This document shows, piece after piece, positions 42,527 to 51,403 of a stretch of DNA of 64,000 nucleotides (within the stretch, counting starts at the first letter, position 1; each line of letters opens with the position of its first letter). Origin of the DNA: Paenibacillus taihuensis. GTDB lineage: Bacteria > Bacillota > Bacilli > Paenibacillales > Paenibacillaceae. Below the pieces are notes generated by a model. The model made no database searches. It was given only the letters and a program-made list of their open reading frames with translations, and was not told the origin of the DNA. A program made the translations under genes and the position numbers. The stretch is from positions 20,197 to 84,196 of the forward strand of contig NZ_QTTN01000031.1 of the NCBI RefSeq assembly GCF_003386535.1, read 5' to 3'.

Positions 42527-44124
42527 TTAATCTGTTGATCGTTGACGATGAACCGCTTGTTCGGCTTGTGCTGCGTCATATGATCACCGCGCTTAAGCTC
42601 GATATTCATGTCGTCGGCGAAGCTGCGGACGGATTGGAAGCGATCCATTTCCTCGGGCATCATCACGTGGATATTGTTTGCGTCGATATCCGGATGCCCA
42701 AGATGAACGGGCTTGAGTTCCTTCGTCGCCTGAACCAGATGGAGGGAAGAAAGCCGAGCTATCCGATTGTGCTTAGCGCATTCAATGATTACGAGTATGT
42801 GAGGGAAGCGTTCGTGAACGGAGCGAAGGACTATATGCTTAAAGCGAATTTGGACGAGGGTTACCTGGTTCCGATTCTGACCAGAGCAGCGGAAGAAGTG
42901 GTGAGGGAGAAAGAAACCAACAACGAGGCGATGCCTGTGTCCGTTCGGAACGGAGAACAACTCCTCACGGCTTGGCTGGCGAATAAATGTGAAGATGAAT
43001 CAGCCAAGTCGGAGGCTTACGCCGAGATCAAGGCACGATTAGGTGAAGTGAACCTGACCGCAGCATGGATTAAGCTGTCCAGCGCAAGTTCCGATGACAT
43101 GAATGGCTTCATTAAACAGACGATCAGGACAGCCATCGATTCTAATGCCATTGTTTATGTCATTCTCGACCACTCGAAGGATGAGTTTATATTGCTCATG
43201 TCCTTGTCGATCTATCGAAGCATGTCCAGTGCGCGTGAGAACATCCATGCGGCGCTAACGACGATAAGCATCCGCTTGAAGCAATTCATGAACGCTTCCG
43301 TTGCGATCGGAGTCAGCGGCTTCGGTCGAAAGGCTGGCGAATGGCCGGACTTGGTAAGCCAAGCCTCCAGTGCGGCAGATCTTAGCTATTACCGCGGCTT
43401 TGATAAGGTTTATTTTCCAGAAGCGATAACGAGGATTAGGGAAGCACAGCCCAATATGGATCAATTGCAGCAATGCAGAGGCTCTTTAGTAAAAGCGCTC
43501 ATGAAGCCGGATGCCGCTTCGTGGAAAGAACAGTTCAAGCAATTCGGCGACTTGTTGTCCCAGGCTGACGGGATTCCTTCGGAGGCGATTATCTCCGTCT
43601 TCATCGATCTCATATGGGAGGTCGGCTCCATTCTGTACGCGAACGGGCTGAGATGGCAGCAGCTGCAGGAGGGCTTTAACAGTCCGCTTGAGTTCATTGC
43701 GCAGTTTAAGACGATGAAGAGCACCTTGGCTTGGAGCGAAAAAATCTTCATGATGATTCACGGTTTAGTTCATGCGAGCGAAACCGGCGCGCAGTCAAGC
43801 TACTCGCTGCCGGTCGCGAAGGCCAAGCAGTACTTGGATGAGCATTTCTGCGAAGAGATTACGCTGACCTCCATCGCTCAGATGGCTGGCGTTAGCGAGA
43901 GCTATCTAAGCAAGCAATTCGCGAAGGAAGTCGGCCGAAGCTTTATTCAATACCTGATCAAGCTGCGAATCGACGAAGCGGAGCGTTTGATCGCGAGCGG
44001 GATGAAGGTTGCGGAGGTTTCGTACCAGGTAGGGTACATGAATCCGGAGCACTTCAGCCGTATATTCAAGAAAGTGAAGGGACATAGCCCGAAATCGCAT
44101 CGCAACACCGTCCCCGCATTGTAA
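42523..44124 (+). CDS. orphan YesN-type response regulator with AraC domain
   Basis: The product is 533 residues from the ATG at 42523, overlapping the GH95-like stop. The receiver domain is at about residues 1-120; the phospho-acceptor Asp is in VDIVCVDIRMPKMNGLEF and the Lys in YMLKANLD. The middle of about 290 residues has no clear motif. The C-terminal AraC domain has ITLTSIAQMAGVSESYLSK and VAEVSYQVGYMNPEHFSRIF. These regulators normally sit next to a YesM-type kinase; none is found here. It is the last gene of the operon and probably feeds back on it. The kinase may be elsewhere, or the one at 60263 may cross-talk. Confidence 0.92.
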   Translation: MINLLIVDDEPLVRLVLRHMITALKLDIHVVGEAADGLEAIHFLGHHHVDIVCVDIRMPKMNGLEFLRRLNQMEGRKPSYPIVLSAFNDYEYVREAFVNGAKDYMLKANLDEGYLVPILTRAAEEVVREKETNNEAMPVSVRNGEQLLTAWLANKCEDESAKSEAYAEIKARLGEVNLTAAWIKLSSASSDDMNGFIKQTIRTAIDSNAIVYVILDHSKDEFILLMSLSIYRSMSSARENIHAALTTISIRLKQFMNASVAIGVSGFGRKAGEWPDLVSQASSAADLSYYRGFDKVYFPEAITRIREAQPNMDQLQQCRGSLVKALMKPDAASWKEQFKQFGDLLSQADGIPSEAIISVFIDLIWEVGSILYANGLRWQQLQEGFNSPLEFIAQFKTMKSTLAWSEKIFMMIHGLVHASETGAQSSYSLPVAKAKQYLDEHFCEEITLTSIAQMAGVSESYLSKQFAKEVGRSFIQYLIKLRIDEAERLIASGMKVAEVSYQVGYMNPEHFSRIFKKVKGHSPKSHRNTVPAL

Positions 44125-44141
44125 GCGGCGGACCCCACTAT

Positions 44142-44201
44142 AACTCCAATCGGTTGATTCTCTTTCCCCGTAAGGAAGAGACCTGCCATTGGAGTTTTTT
44201 T
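44142..44201 (+). terminator. terminator of the permease-to-regulator operon
   Basis: AACTCCAAT (44142-44150) pairs with ATTGGAGTT (44188-44196), with a smaller hairpin (CTCTTTCC/GGAAGAG) inside the loop, and a T-tract runs to 44201. Confidence 0.75.
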
Positions 44202-44324
44202 GAACAAAAAAAATCATATGCCCAGCAGAAAACATCATTTGAATACGCTTTTATTTTCTATAAGATTCATTATAGCTTATCCAGATGCAGTCCTTTATAT
44301 CAATAGAAGGAGAGGTTTAATCGA

Positions 44325-47300
44325 ATGTCTAAAATAACGAGCAAGATCGCAATGATATGCAGCGCGGCGCTCATCTGGAGCCTGACTGCAAATGTTCCTA
44401 TGCTAATTGGCAAAGCCTCCGCAGCGACGACAATTACTTATACAGGTGCGGCGGCGGCACCTGAACATGCGATGTCGCTTTGGTATCAGAAGCCAGCGGA
44501 CGATTGGGAAACCCAAGCGCTTCCGATTGGCAATGGCTATATGGGAGCCATGATCTTCGGCGGGGTTGACGAGGAGCACATCCAGTTTAATGAGGAGTCG
44601 CTTTGGACGGGCGGCCCGCGCTCGAAGAGCGGCCAAGGAAAAGATGGCAACAGGCCTGGGGCCGCCAGCCATCTCGCCGATGTGCAAGCGAAACTGGCGG
44701 TCGGTGACGAAGAAGGCGCAAGGGCCATTGCAGAGCAATATTTGACCGGCACATTGGAGGATTATCCCGAGTTTGGCAACTATCAAAGCTTTGGCGATAT
44801 CTATATCGACAATGTGCTTCCATCCTCCGTCACCGTTCAGGATTATCGCCGCGAGCTTGATCTAGAGGACGGGATGGCGAGAGTGACGTATAAGCAGGGC
44901 AGCGTCACTTATAAACGGGAATACTTCATGAGTTACCCGGACCATGTCATGGCGATGAGACTGACGAGCAGCCAGCCGAACCGGCTCAACTTCAGCATTG
45001 GCATGACAAGCCCGCAAGCGGTGAATAAGCCGGCGATTACTTCGAACGACCATACGATCACCATGACAGGCAAGTTGTATGACAACAATATGGCTTACGA
45101 GTCGCAGCTGCTCGTTCAGAACGACGATGGCATCGTTTCGGCAGGGGCAGCCGGTAAGCTGACCGTCGCCAACGCGACTTCCGTGACGATTCTGATGTCT
45201 GCCGCAACGGATTATGCCAACCACTATCCGGACTATCAAGGCACCGATCCGCACCCGAAGGTGAGCGGCTATGTAACAGCTGCAGCAGCCCGTACGTACG
45301 AGCAATTGCGTGCGGTCCATTTGGCTGATTATAGGGAACTATTCGGCCGTGTTTCGCTCAACATCGATAATGAAACGGCGACGGTGCCGACAGATGTGCT
45401 GCTGAATCAGTATAGAAGCGAGCGGAATGGAGCCTTGGAAGCGTTGTTCTTTCAATATGGGCGTTATCTACTGATAGCATCCTCCCGGCCTGGCTCGCTT
45501 CCTGCGAATTTGCAAGGCAAGTGGAATAATTCGCTGATTCCGCCTTGGGGAGCGGACTACCATGCCAATATTAATTTGGAAATGAACTATTGGCCCTCAG
45601 AGGTTACGAACCTGAGCGAAACCGCCGAGCCTTACGTTGCTTATCTGGATTCACTGCGAGAACCGGGCAATGTGATGGCGAAAACGTACTATGGCATTAC
45701 AGGCGCAGGCTGGACCGTTCATACGATGAGCAATATTTTCGGCTATACGGCTCCCGGCTGGGATATCGCCACCTGGGGCTGGCATTCCGTGGGCGGCGCC
45801 TTTCTATCGCTGCAATTGTGGGAGAAATACCGATTCACACGAAATGTGGAGGCGTTAAGAGATCAGCTTTATCCGATTATGAAGGAAGCGGCGGAATTCT
45901 GGACGAAAACGCTCATTGCCGATACGGACGGCACTTTAGTCTCTTCTCCGTCTTATTCGCCGGAACACGGTCCGCTTACAGTAGGCACCAGCTACGAGCA
46001 GGAGTTAATTTGGCAATTGTTTACGGATGTCATTCAAGCAAGCGAGGTACTCGGTGTAGATCCGGATCTCCGCAGCGAGCTGATGGATAAGCGAAGCCGC
46101 TTGTCGATGCCGAAAGTAGGCCAATACGGCCAATTGCAGGAGTGGAAACAGGATATCGATGATCCTACGGATCAGCATCGGCACATTTCGCATCTTGTCG
46201 GGTTGTACCCGGGAAATCTCATTAATCAGGATACGACCCCTGAATTGTTCAACGCGGCAAAAGTAACGCTGACAGAGCGCGGGGATGAAGCGACAGGCTG
46301 GAGCCGTGCGAACAAGCTGAATTTATGGGCCCGGGCACTGGACGGCAACCATGCCTTAACGATTCTGAAGGGGCAGCTCGCCGGCAGCACGTACACCAAC
46401 TTGTTCGATATTTGTCCGCCATTCCAAATCGACGGAAACTTCGGCGCAACCGCCGGCATCGCAGAGATGCTGCTGCAGAGCCAGACGGGAACGATTGACC
46501 TTCTGCCGGCCATACCGGATGCCTGGTATACCGGCGAAGTGAAAGGTCTTGTTGCTCGCGGGGCATTCGATGTCAACATGAAGTGGAAAGGGAAGGTGCT
46601 CACGAACGCATCGATTACTTCCCTGGAGGGGAATGACGTACTGCTCAGTAACGGGATCTTCCTAAGCCCGGACAAGCTTGCCGTGACGAATGCGGCGGAC
46701 GGAACACCAGTAGCTTACGTCCTTGACGGCAATACGATCTCATTCCCTACGGAAGCGGGGCAGACCTACGAGATTGTTTCATCGCTGACACCGGAGCCGG
46801 AGCCGAAGCCTGCACCTGCTTCGTCAACCGTAACGATCGATGATAGCGACCCGTCGATTACGTACGGCGGAGCTTGGGGTGCCGGAAGCGGCGCTACGTA
46901 TGCCGGCACGGAGAAGTACAGCAACGCTGAGGGCGACTACGCGCAGTTCTCTTTTACCGGAACAATGATCAAGGTGATCGCTGCCAAACAGAGAAACGCT
47001 GGCAAGATGGATGTGTACATCGACGGCGTACTCGATGAGGAAGATATTGATTGCTATGCGGCATCGACGCAGAAGCAAGCGGTTGTTTACCAGAAAGCCG
47101 GCTTATCGAGCGGCGAGCATACGATAAAAGTCGTCGTGAAGGGGACGAAGAATGCGTCGGCTGTCGATAGTTACGTCGTGCTGGATGCTTTCCAGTATTC
47201 CATGCAGGCTCCGGCACCAGCCGTCAGCGCAGATGATGTGAACAACAAGTTGATCGGTGCGGATGACACCATGGAGTTCTCGGTTGACGGCGTAAACTAC

Positions 47301-50300
47301 TCGCCCTTTGATTCGTCGACTCCTCCCCTGTTCCCTGGAGAACAGACGGTTCAGGTGCGCGTAGCGGCGAATTCGGAGAATGCGGCCGGCATTGCGGCAA
47401 CGATTCGGTTTACGAACAGCGCGCCAATGATTCAACGGCTTTCCGCGTTGAAAGGAACGGTAGGGGCGACGGTGACAACATCGGCGAGCGCGGTGGATGC
47501 GGATCAGGACGCGATTACGTTCAGCTCTCCGGATTTACCTGCCGGTGCGACGCTGGATGCTCAGAGCGGCGAATTTGTTTGGACGCCTGCTGCGAGCGGA
47601 GAATATGCCGTTACGATTCAAGCATCGGATTCGAATGCCGCAAGCAGCACGGTACTTCAAATTTATGTTACGGCAATGGCAGTGGCGGCAACGCCGATCA
47701 TGCTGGATGAAGGCGATGCTTCGATTGTTTACAGCACGGGCTGGAGCGATGGCTCGAGCGCCGGAGACTATCAAGGCACGGAGAAATACAGCAATGCGGA
47801 AGGCAGTACCATTCAGTTTACGTTTACAGGCAACGAAGTGAGATTTATCGGTGCGAAACAGGTGAATACCGGTCTGTTCGATGTCTACCTCGACGAGGTT
47901 CTCCAGCAGCAGGATATCGACACCTATTCTTCCACCACGATCCAACAGCAGGTGTTGTACCGGAAATCAGGACTGCCGAGCGGCTCTCATACGATCAAGG
48001 TGGTTGTGAAAGGTTCGAAGAATCCGGCAGCGGTTGACAGCTATATTCTTGCAGATGCGTTTCAGTATTTGCCGGCTATACCGGAACCTGTTGTAACGGC
48101 AGATGATGTGAACAATGTCATCATTGGTGCTGATGAATCGATGGAATATGCAGTGGACGGCGGCAACTATACGAAATACAGCGTGGATCCAAAGCCGACG
48201 TTTAACGGGGATCAGACGGTCACGGTGCGAGTCGCGGCGAATGAGCTGAATCCGGCGGGACTTGAGGCGACGCTGCACTTTACCGATGGGGCACCGGTTC
48301 TTGCTCCGATTGCCGACATCCATGTGAGTGTCGGAGATGAAGTGAGGTTTACGGTACAGGCTCAGGATTATGAAGGAGAAGCGGTCACACTCCATTCGAC
48401 CGACATGCCTGCGGGGGCAGCATTCGATGCTGCGACTGGTCAATTCTCCTGGAGACCTGCTGCCCCAGGAAGCTATACGGCGATGTTTACGGCTGAAGAC
48501 ACAAGCGGCCATATGTCTCAGCTGACGGCATCCATTGAGGCGACGTTAGGTGATAATCGCAATCCAGTAATCGCAAGCATGCCGGACATTCAAGCGAAAA
48601 CGGGCAACACGGTGGCTTTCACCGTGCAGGCGAGCGATCCGGATTTGGAACCGGTCGCGTTCAGCGCCACGGGCTTGCCGGATGGTTCCGCACTTGATGA
48701 GGCGAGCGGAACGTTTACTTGGCCGCAAGCGGTAGCCGGCGACTATCCAATTCAGATCAAGGCGGAAGATACGCGCGGCGGATCTGCTCAAACGACGGTG
48801 ATGATTCATGTAACAACGAATCATGCGCCTGTCATGAGCGCGATCGCTCCGCAGCATGTGAGTGCTATGGATACAGTGACTCTGGCGATAGACGCAGCGG
48901 ATGCGGACGGAGATGAGCTGTCCTTCAGCTCGGATCACTTACCTGCAGGTGCGATCCTGAATCCGGCAACTGCCGCATTCATTTGGCCGAAGGCGGCAGC
49001 CGGCACGTATGACATTCCGGTTACGGTGACGGATGGCAAGGAAAGCGACACGGAGACGCTCGAAATCGAGGTTTCGCTGAAATCCCGAATAATTCCGCCG
49101 GTTCAAGTGGATGACCGCGATCCAAGCGTGAGCTTCGGGGGATCATGGACAGCAACAGGAGACGGCCGTGATTTCGCGGGGACTGAGCGATATAGTAATG
49201 AGGCCGGCAGCTATATGGAGTTCGAGTTCAACGGAAATTCCATTAAAATCATTGGCGGCAAACAATACAATCTGGGTATGGCGGATATTTATTTGGATGG
49301 CGTTCTGGCGGAGGCTAACGTGGATACGTATTACAACGGTCAAGCGAGGCAGCAAATCCTTTATGAGAATGCTGCGCTGGCGAATGGACCGCATACGATC
49401 AAGCTCGTCGTCAAAGGAACGAATAATGCCGCCTCAACCGGTGCGTATGTCATGCTCGACATGCTGGAGTACACTATGGACACACCTGAAATCAGCGTGT
49501 TTGCTGATGATCAGGCCGATGTGCTTACCGGCGCGGATGACACGATGGAATATGCGGTGGATGGAGGCGAATATATCCACTACGATTCGGCTCAAGCTCC
49601 GCATTTCTTCGGGGACAAAACCGTTGCAGTCCGAGTGGCGGCGACAGACGAGTATATGGAAGGTCCGGCAAAGACGCTGCATTTCACGAATAGCGCCCCT
49701 GTCGCGAGCGGAACTTACACGCCGCCTGTTGTTAATCCGACTCTTAAGGTCGAGGATGGCAAAGCAATCGTTCAATTCGTAACAGGGAAGACCGAGGCAA
49801 CTGTATCTGCAAGCGTGCTGCAGAATCAAGCCGCCGATAAGCCGGTCGTCGTGCATGCTGCAGATATAGTGATGACGATCCCTGCGGAAGTGATTCATCA
49901 GTTATTGGCTCAACTGAAGGATGCTGCGGGAGCCAATGTGAAGATCGTGATTAACGCAGAAGCTTCGGAATTGGAAGCGAACGATCCGAGCTTGAAGTTA
50001 AGCGGATCCGTCTATCACTTGGATTTGCTCACGGTGGATAAGGAAGGAAACGAGAAGAGGCTCGGCGGCTTCGCTGTGCCGGTCCATCTGGAGCTCACTT
50101 ATGACAATGACTTAAATACGGACTTGCTTGGCGTTTATGTCTACAACGAAGCGTTGAAGCAGTGGCAGCATGTTGGCGGAGTAGTGAACGCAGCCAATGG
50201 AACCATTGCAGCGGACGCGCCGCACTTTAGCACGTATGCGGTCATGGCTTACGACAAGAGCTTCGCTGATGTGCCAGCGGAACACTGGGCATCGGGAGCG

Positions 50301-50804
50301 ATTAAGGTGCTTGCGGCGAAGCATATCGTGACGGGTGTTGACGCAAGCAGCTTCAATCCATCCGGAAAAACGACTAGAGCGGAGTTCACAGCGATGCTAA
50401 CAAGGATGCTCGGCCTGGATTCGGATGAGCAGAAGCAAGTATTCTCCGATGTAGACGGACGCGCATGGTACGCAGGCGCCGTCAACGCCGCATACCGCGC
50501 AGGTTTGATAACTGGCGTTTCGGAAGCTTCGTTCGAACCGAATGCGCTGATTACAAGGGAGCAAATGGCGATTCTGATCGTCAGAGCCTATGCGTATAAA
50601 CATGGCAGCGTTCAGGACGGATCCGCAGCAGACCTGCCGTATACCGACAGAGGAGCCATTGCGCCATGGGCGGTCGAGTCCGTGAAACAAGCGCTGAATC
50701 TCGGATTGATGCAAGGCGGCACAAGCGGGGCGTTCTCGCCAAAATGGAACGCGGCGCGAGCTGAAACGGCACAAGCGATTTACAACCTTTTGAAGCTGAT
50801 CTAA
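44325..50804 (+). CDS. S-layer-anchored multidomain GH95 enzyme
   Basis: The product is 2159 residues with a signal peptide to about residue 34. A GH95 catalytic module spans about residues 50-800 (NIN in YHANINLEMNYW, SPEHGP, FQIDGNFGATAG). The pocket block usually HHNTDIW reads HTMSNIFGYTAPG. Then follow three CBM-like sandwiches at about 835-965, 1123-1250 and 1587-1715, each followed by a short TADDVNN-like or ADDQADV domain, with putative Ig (He_PIG) domains between. A beta-rich module leads to three SLH repeats from about 1978, which attach the protein to secondary cell-wall polymer. It is monocistronic with AAGGAGAGG upstream. It probably trims fucose or L-galactose from plant glycan at the cell surface, complementing the intracellular GH95 enzymes. 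Confidence 0.92.
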   Translation: MSKITSKIAMICSAALIWSLTANVPMLIGKASAATTITYTGAAAAPEHAMSLWYQKPADDWETQALPIGNGYMGAMIFGGVDEEHIQFNEESLWTGGPRSKSGQGKDGNRPGAASHLADVQAKLAVGDEEGARAIAEQYLTGTLEDYPEFGNYQSFGDIYIDNVLPSSVTVQDYRRELDLEDGMARVTYKQGSVTYKREYFMSYPDHVMAMRLTSSQPNRLNFSIGMTSPQAVNKPAITSNDHTITMTGKLYDNNMAYESQLLVQNDDGIVSAGAAGKLTVANATSVTILMSAATDYANHYPDYQGTDPHPKVSGYVTAAAARTYEQLRAVHLADYRELFGRVSLNIDNETATVPTDVLLNQYRSERNGALEALFFQYGRYLLIASSRPGSLPANLQGKWNNSLIPPWGADYHANINLEMNYWPSEVTNLSETAEPYVAYLDSLREPGNVMAKTYYGITGAGWTVHTMSNIFGYTAPGWDIATWGWHSVGGAFLSLQLWEKYRFTRNVEALRDQLYPIMKEAAEFWTKTLIADTDGTLVSSPSYSPEHGPLTVGTSYEQELIWQLFTDVIQASEVLGVDPDLRSELMDKRSRLSMPKVGQYGQLQEWKQDIDDPTDQHRHISHLVGLYPGNLINQDTTPELFNAAKVTLTERGDEATGWSRANKLNLWARALDGNHALTILKGQLAGSTYTNLFDICPPFQIDGNFGATAGIAEMLLQSQTGTIDLLPAIPDAWYTGEVKGLVARGAFDVNMKWKGKVLTNASITSLEGNDVLLSNGIFLSPDKLAVTNAADGTPVAYVLDGNTISFPTEAGQTYEIVSSLTPEPEPKPAPASSTVTIDDSDPSITYGGAWGAGSGATYAGTEKYSNAEGDYAQFSFTGTMIKVIAAKQRNAGKMDVYIDGVLDEEDIDCYAASTQKQAVVYQKAGLSSGEHTIKVVVKGTKNASAVDSYVVLDAFQYSMQAPAPAVSADDVNNKLIGADDTMEFSVDGVNYSPFDSSTPPLFPGEQTVQVRVAANSENAAGIAATIRFTNSAPMIQRLSALKGTVGATVTTSASAVDADQDAITFSSPDLPAGATLDAQSGEFVWTPAASGEYAVTIQASDSNAASSTVLQIYVTAMAVAATPIMLDEGDASIVYSTGWSDGSSAGDYQGTEKYSNAEGSTIQFTFTGNEVRFIGAKQVNTGLFDVYLDEVLQQQDIDTYSSTTIQQQVLYRKSGLPSGSHTIKVVVKGSKNPAAVDSYILADAFQYLPAIPEPVVTADDVNNVIIGADESMEYAVDGGNYTKYSVDPKPTFNGDQTVTVRVAANELNPAGLEATLHFTDGAPVLAPIADIHVSVGDEVRFTVQAQDYEGEAVTLHSTDMPAGAAFDAATGQFSWRPAAPGSYTAMFTAEDTSGHMSQLTASIEATLGDNRNPVIASMPDIQAKTGNTVAFTVQASDPDLEPVAFSATGLPDGSALDEASGTFTWPQAVAGDYPIQIKAEDTRGGSAQTTVMIHVTTNHAPVMSAIAPQHVSAMDTVTLAIDAADADGDELSFSSDHLPAGAILNPATAAFIWPKAAAGTYDIPVTVTDGKESDTETLEIEVSLKSRIIPPVQVDDRDPSVSFGGSWTATGDGRDFAGTERYSNEAGSYMEFEFNGNSIKIIGGKQYNLGMADIYLDGVLAEANVDTYYNGQARQQILYENAALANGPHTIKLVVKGTNNAASTGAYVMLDMLEYTMDTPEISVFADDQADVLTGADDTMEYAVDGGEYIHYDSAQAPHFFGDKTVAVRVAATDEYMEGPAKTLHFTNSAPVASGTYTPPVVNPTLKVEDGKAIVQFVTGKTEATVSASVLQNQAADKPVVVHAADIVMTIPAEVIHQLLAQLKDAAGANVKIVINAEASELEANDPSLKLSGSVYHLDLLTVDKEGNEKRLGGFAVPVHLELTYDNDLNTDLLGVYVYNEALKQWQHVGGVVNAANGTIAADAPHFSTYAVMAYDKSFADVPAEHWASGAIKVLAAKHIVTGVDASSFNPSGKTTRAEFTAMLTRMLGLDSDEQKQVFSDVDGRAWYAGAVNAAYRAGLITGVSEASFEPNALITREQMAILIVRAYAYKHGSVQDGSAADLPYTDRGAIAPWAVESVKQALNLGLMQGGTSGAFSPKWNAARAETAQAIYNLLKLI

Positions 50805-50844
50805 TTAAGCAAGAGTTGATCCAGTGTAATATCGGCAGAAAACT

Positions 50845-50884
50845 AGAGGTATCCCAGAGTTCACCGAACTTGTGGGATGCCTCT
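50845..50884 (+). terminator. terminator of the S-layer GH95 gene
   Basis: AGAGGTATCCCA (50845-50856) pairs with TGGGATGCCTCT (50873-50884) with one wobble, and is followed by TTCC. An inner GTTC/GAAC stem extends it. Confidence 0.7.
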
Positions 50885-51000
50885 TTCCTCTGGTTTGGTG
50901 ACGTACTCGGATGAAGAACTTCCTTCCACCCGAATCAGATGTTTGGGGGAAAGTCAGCAATTGCAATTAATTGCTACAGTTCTGTGACACTTGCTTAGAT

Positions 51001-51043
51001 TGTGATTTTAATCACATACTTAAATTCGAAGCAGGACTACAAT
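51001..51043 (+). promoter_or_regulatory. perfect FNR/CRP-type palindrome with class II promoter spacing
   Basis: TGTGATTTTAATCACA (51001-51016) is a perfect TGTGA-N6-TCACA site, the motif bound by Firmicute Fnr. TACAAT (51038-51043) is a good -10 with no -35. If transcription starts seven bases after it (51050), the palindrome is centred at -41.5, the classic position for activation by FNR. No other gene starts nearby, so the site belongs to the two small membrane genes at 51077-51339. Confidence 0.8.
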
Positions 51044-51076
51044 AGCCTTAGCAAGAACTTAAGGGGGCGCATTCAG

Positions 51077-51217
51077 ATGGAAGTGATGTTCATGATCATG
51101 GGATTCAACGCTGCGGTGATCGTTGTACTAGGCATTCTTGTAAATGGCGCATTAGAGATGGAACCGATTGATATCACGTATCCGACCGGACAAACGTTGA
51201 ATGGAGGCGAGCTGTAA
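51077..51217 (+). CDS. small single-span membrane protein (first of pair)
   Basis: A 46-residue frame starts at the ATG at 51077 with AAGGGGGC upstream. Residues 3-26 (VMFMIMGFNAAVIVVLGILV) form one membrane helix, followed by an acidic, polar tail ending TLNGGEL. Its TAA overlaps the next ATG (TAATG), so the two are translationally coupled. It is expressed from an FNR-type promoter. I do not recognise the family. Tiny single-helix subunits of terminal oxidases (CydS, CydX types) have this size and topology, but this is only analogy. Confidence 0.7.
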   Translation: MEVMFMIMGFNAAVIVVLGILVNGALEMEPIDITYPTGQTLNGGEL

Positions 51218-51339
51218 TGGATACGATGGCCATTTACCTATTCTTCTTCGGTATGCTTGCGTTTGTGCTTATCGGATTGTTAGTACCTGCCCGCTATATA
51301 ACCATTCCAGAAGATGACGATGCAATCGAGGTGAAATGA
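51217..51339 (+). CDS. small single-span membrane protein (second of pair)
   Basis: A 40-residue frame starts at the ATG at 51217, which shares a base with the preceding stop; GGAGG of the upstream tail is the ribosome site. One helix (residues 6-24, YLFFFGMLAFVLIGLLV) is followed by PARYITIPEDDDAIEVK, so the tail is acidic. A bidirectional terminator starts 23 bases after the stop, which defines a two-gene unit. Function unknown; the FNR site suggests use at low oxygen. Confidence 0.7.
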   Translation: MDTMAIYLFFFGMLAFVLIGLLVPARYITIPEDDDAIEVK

Positions 51340-51361
51340 GTTGAAACGGAATAAGAAAACG

Positions 51362-51390
51362 AAAGAGGCTCTTTCGGGAGCCTCTTTTTT
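51362..51390. terminator. bidirectional terminator
   Basis: AAAGAGGCTC (51362-51371), loop TTTCGG, GAGCCTCTTT (51378-51387), T-run to 51390 on the plus strand, and an A-rich stretch on the left that gives T on the minus strand. It serves the small-protein operon and the convergent GH-D gene. Confidence 0.85.
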
Positions 51391-51403
51391 CATTTCACTA
51401 TTC

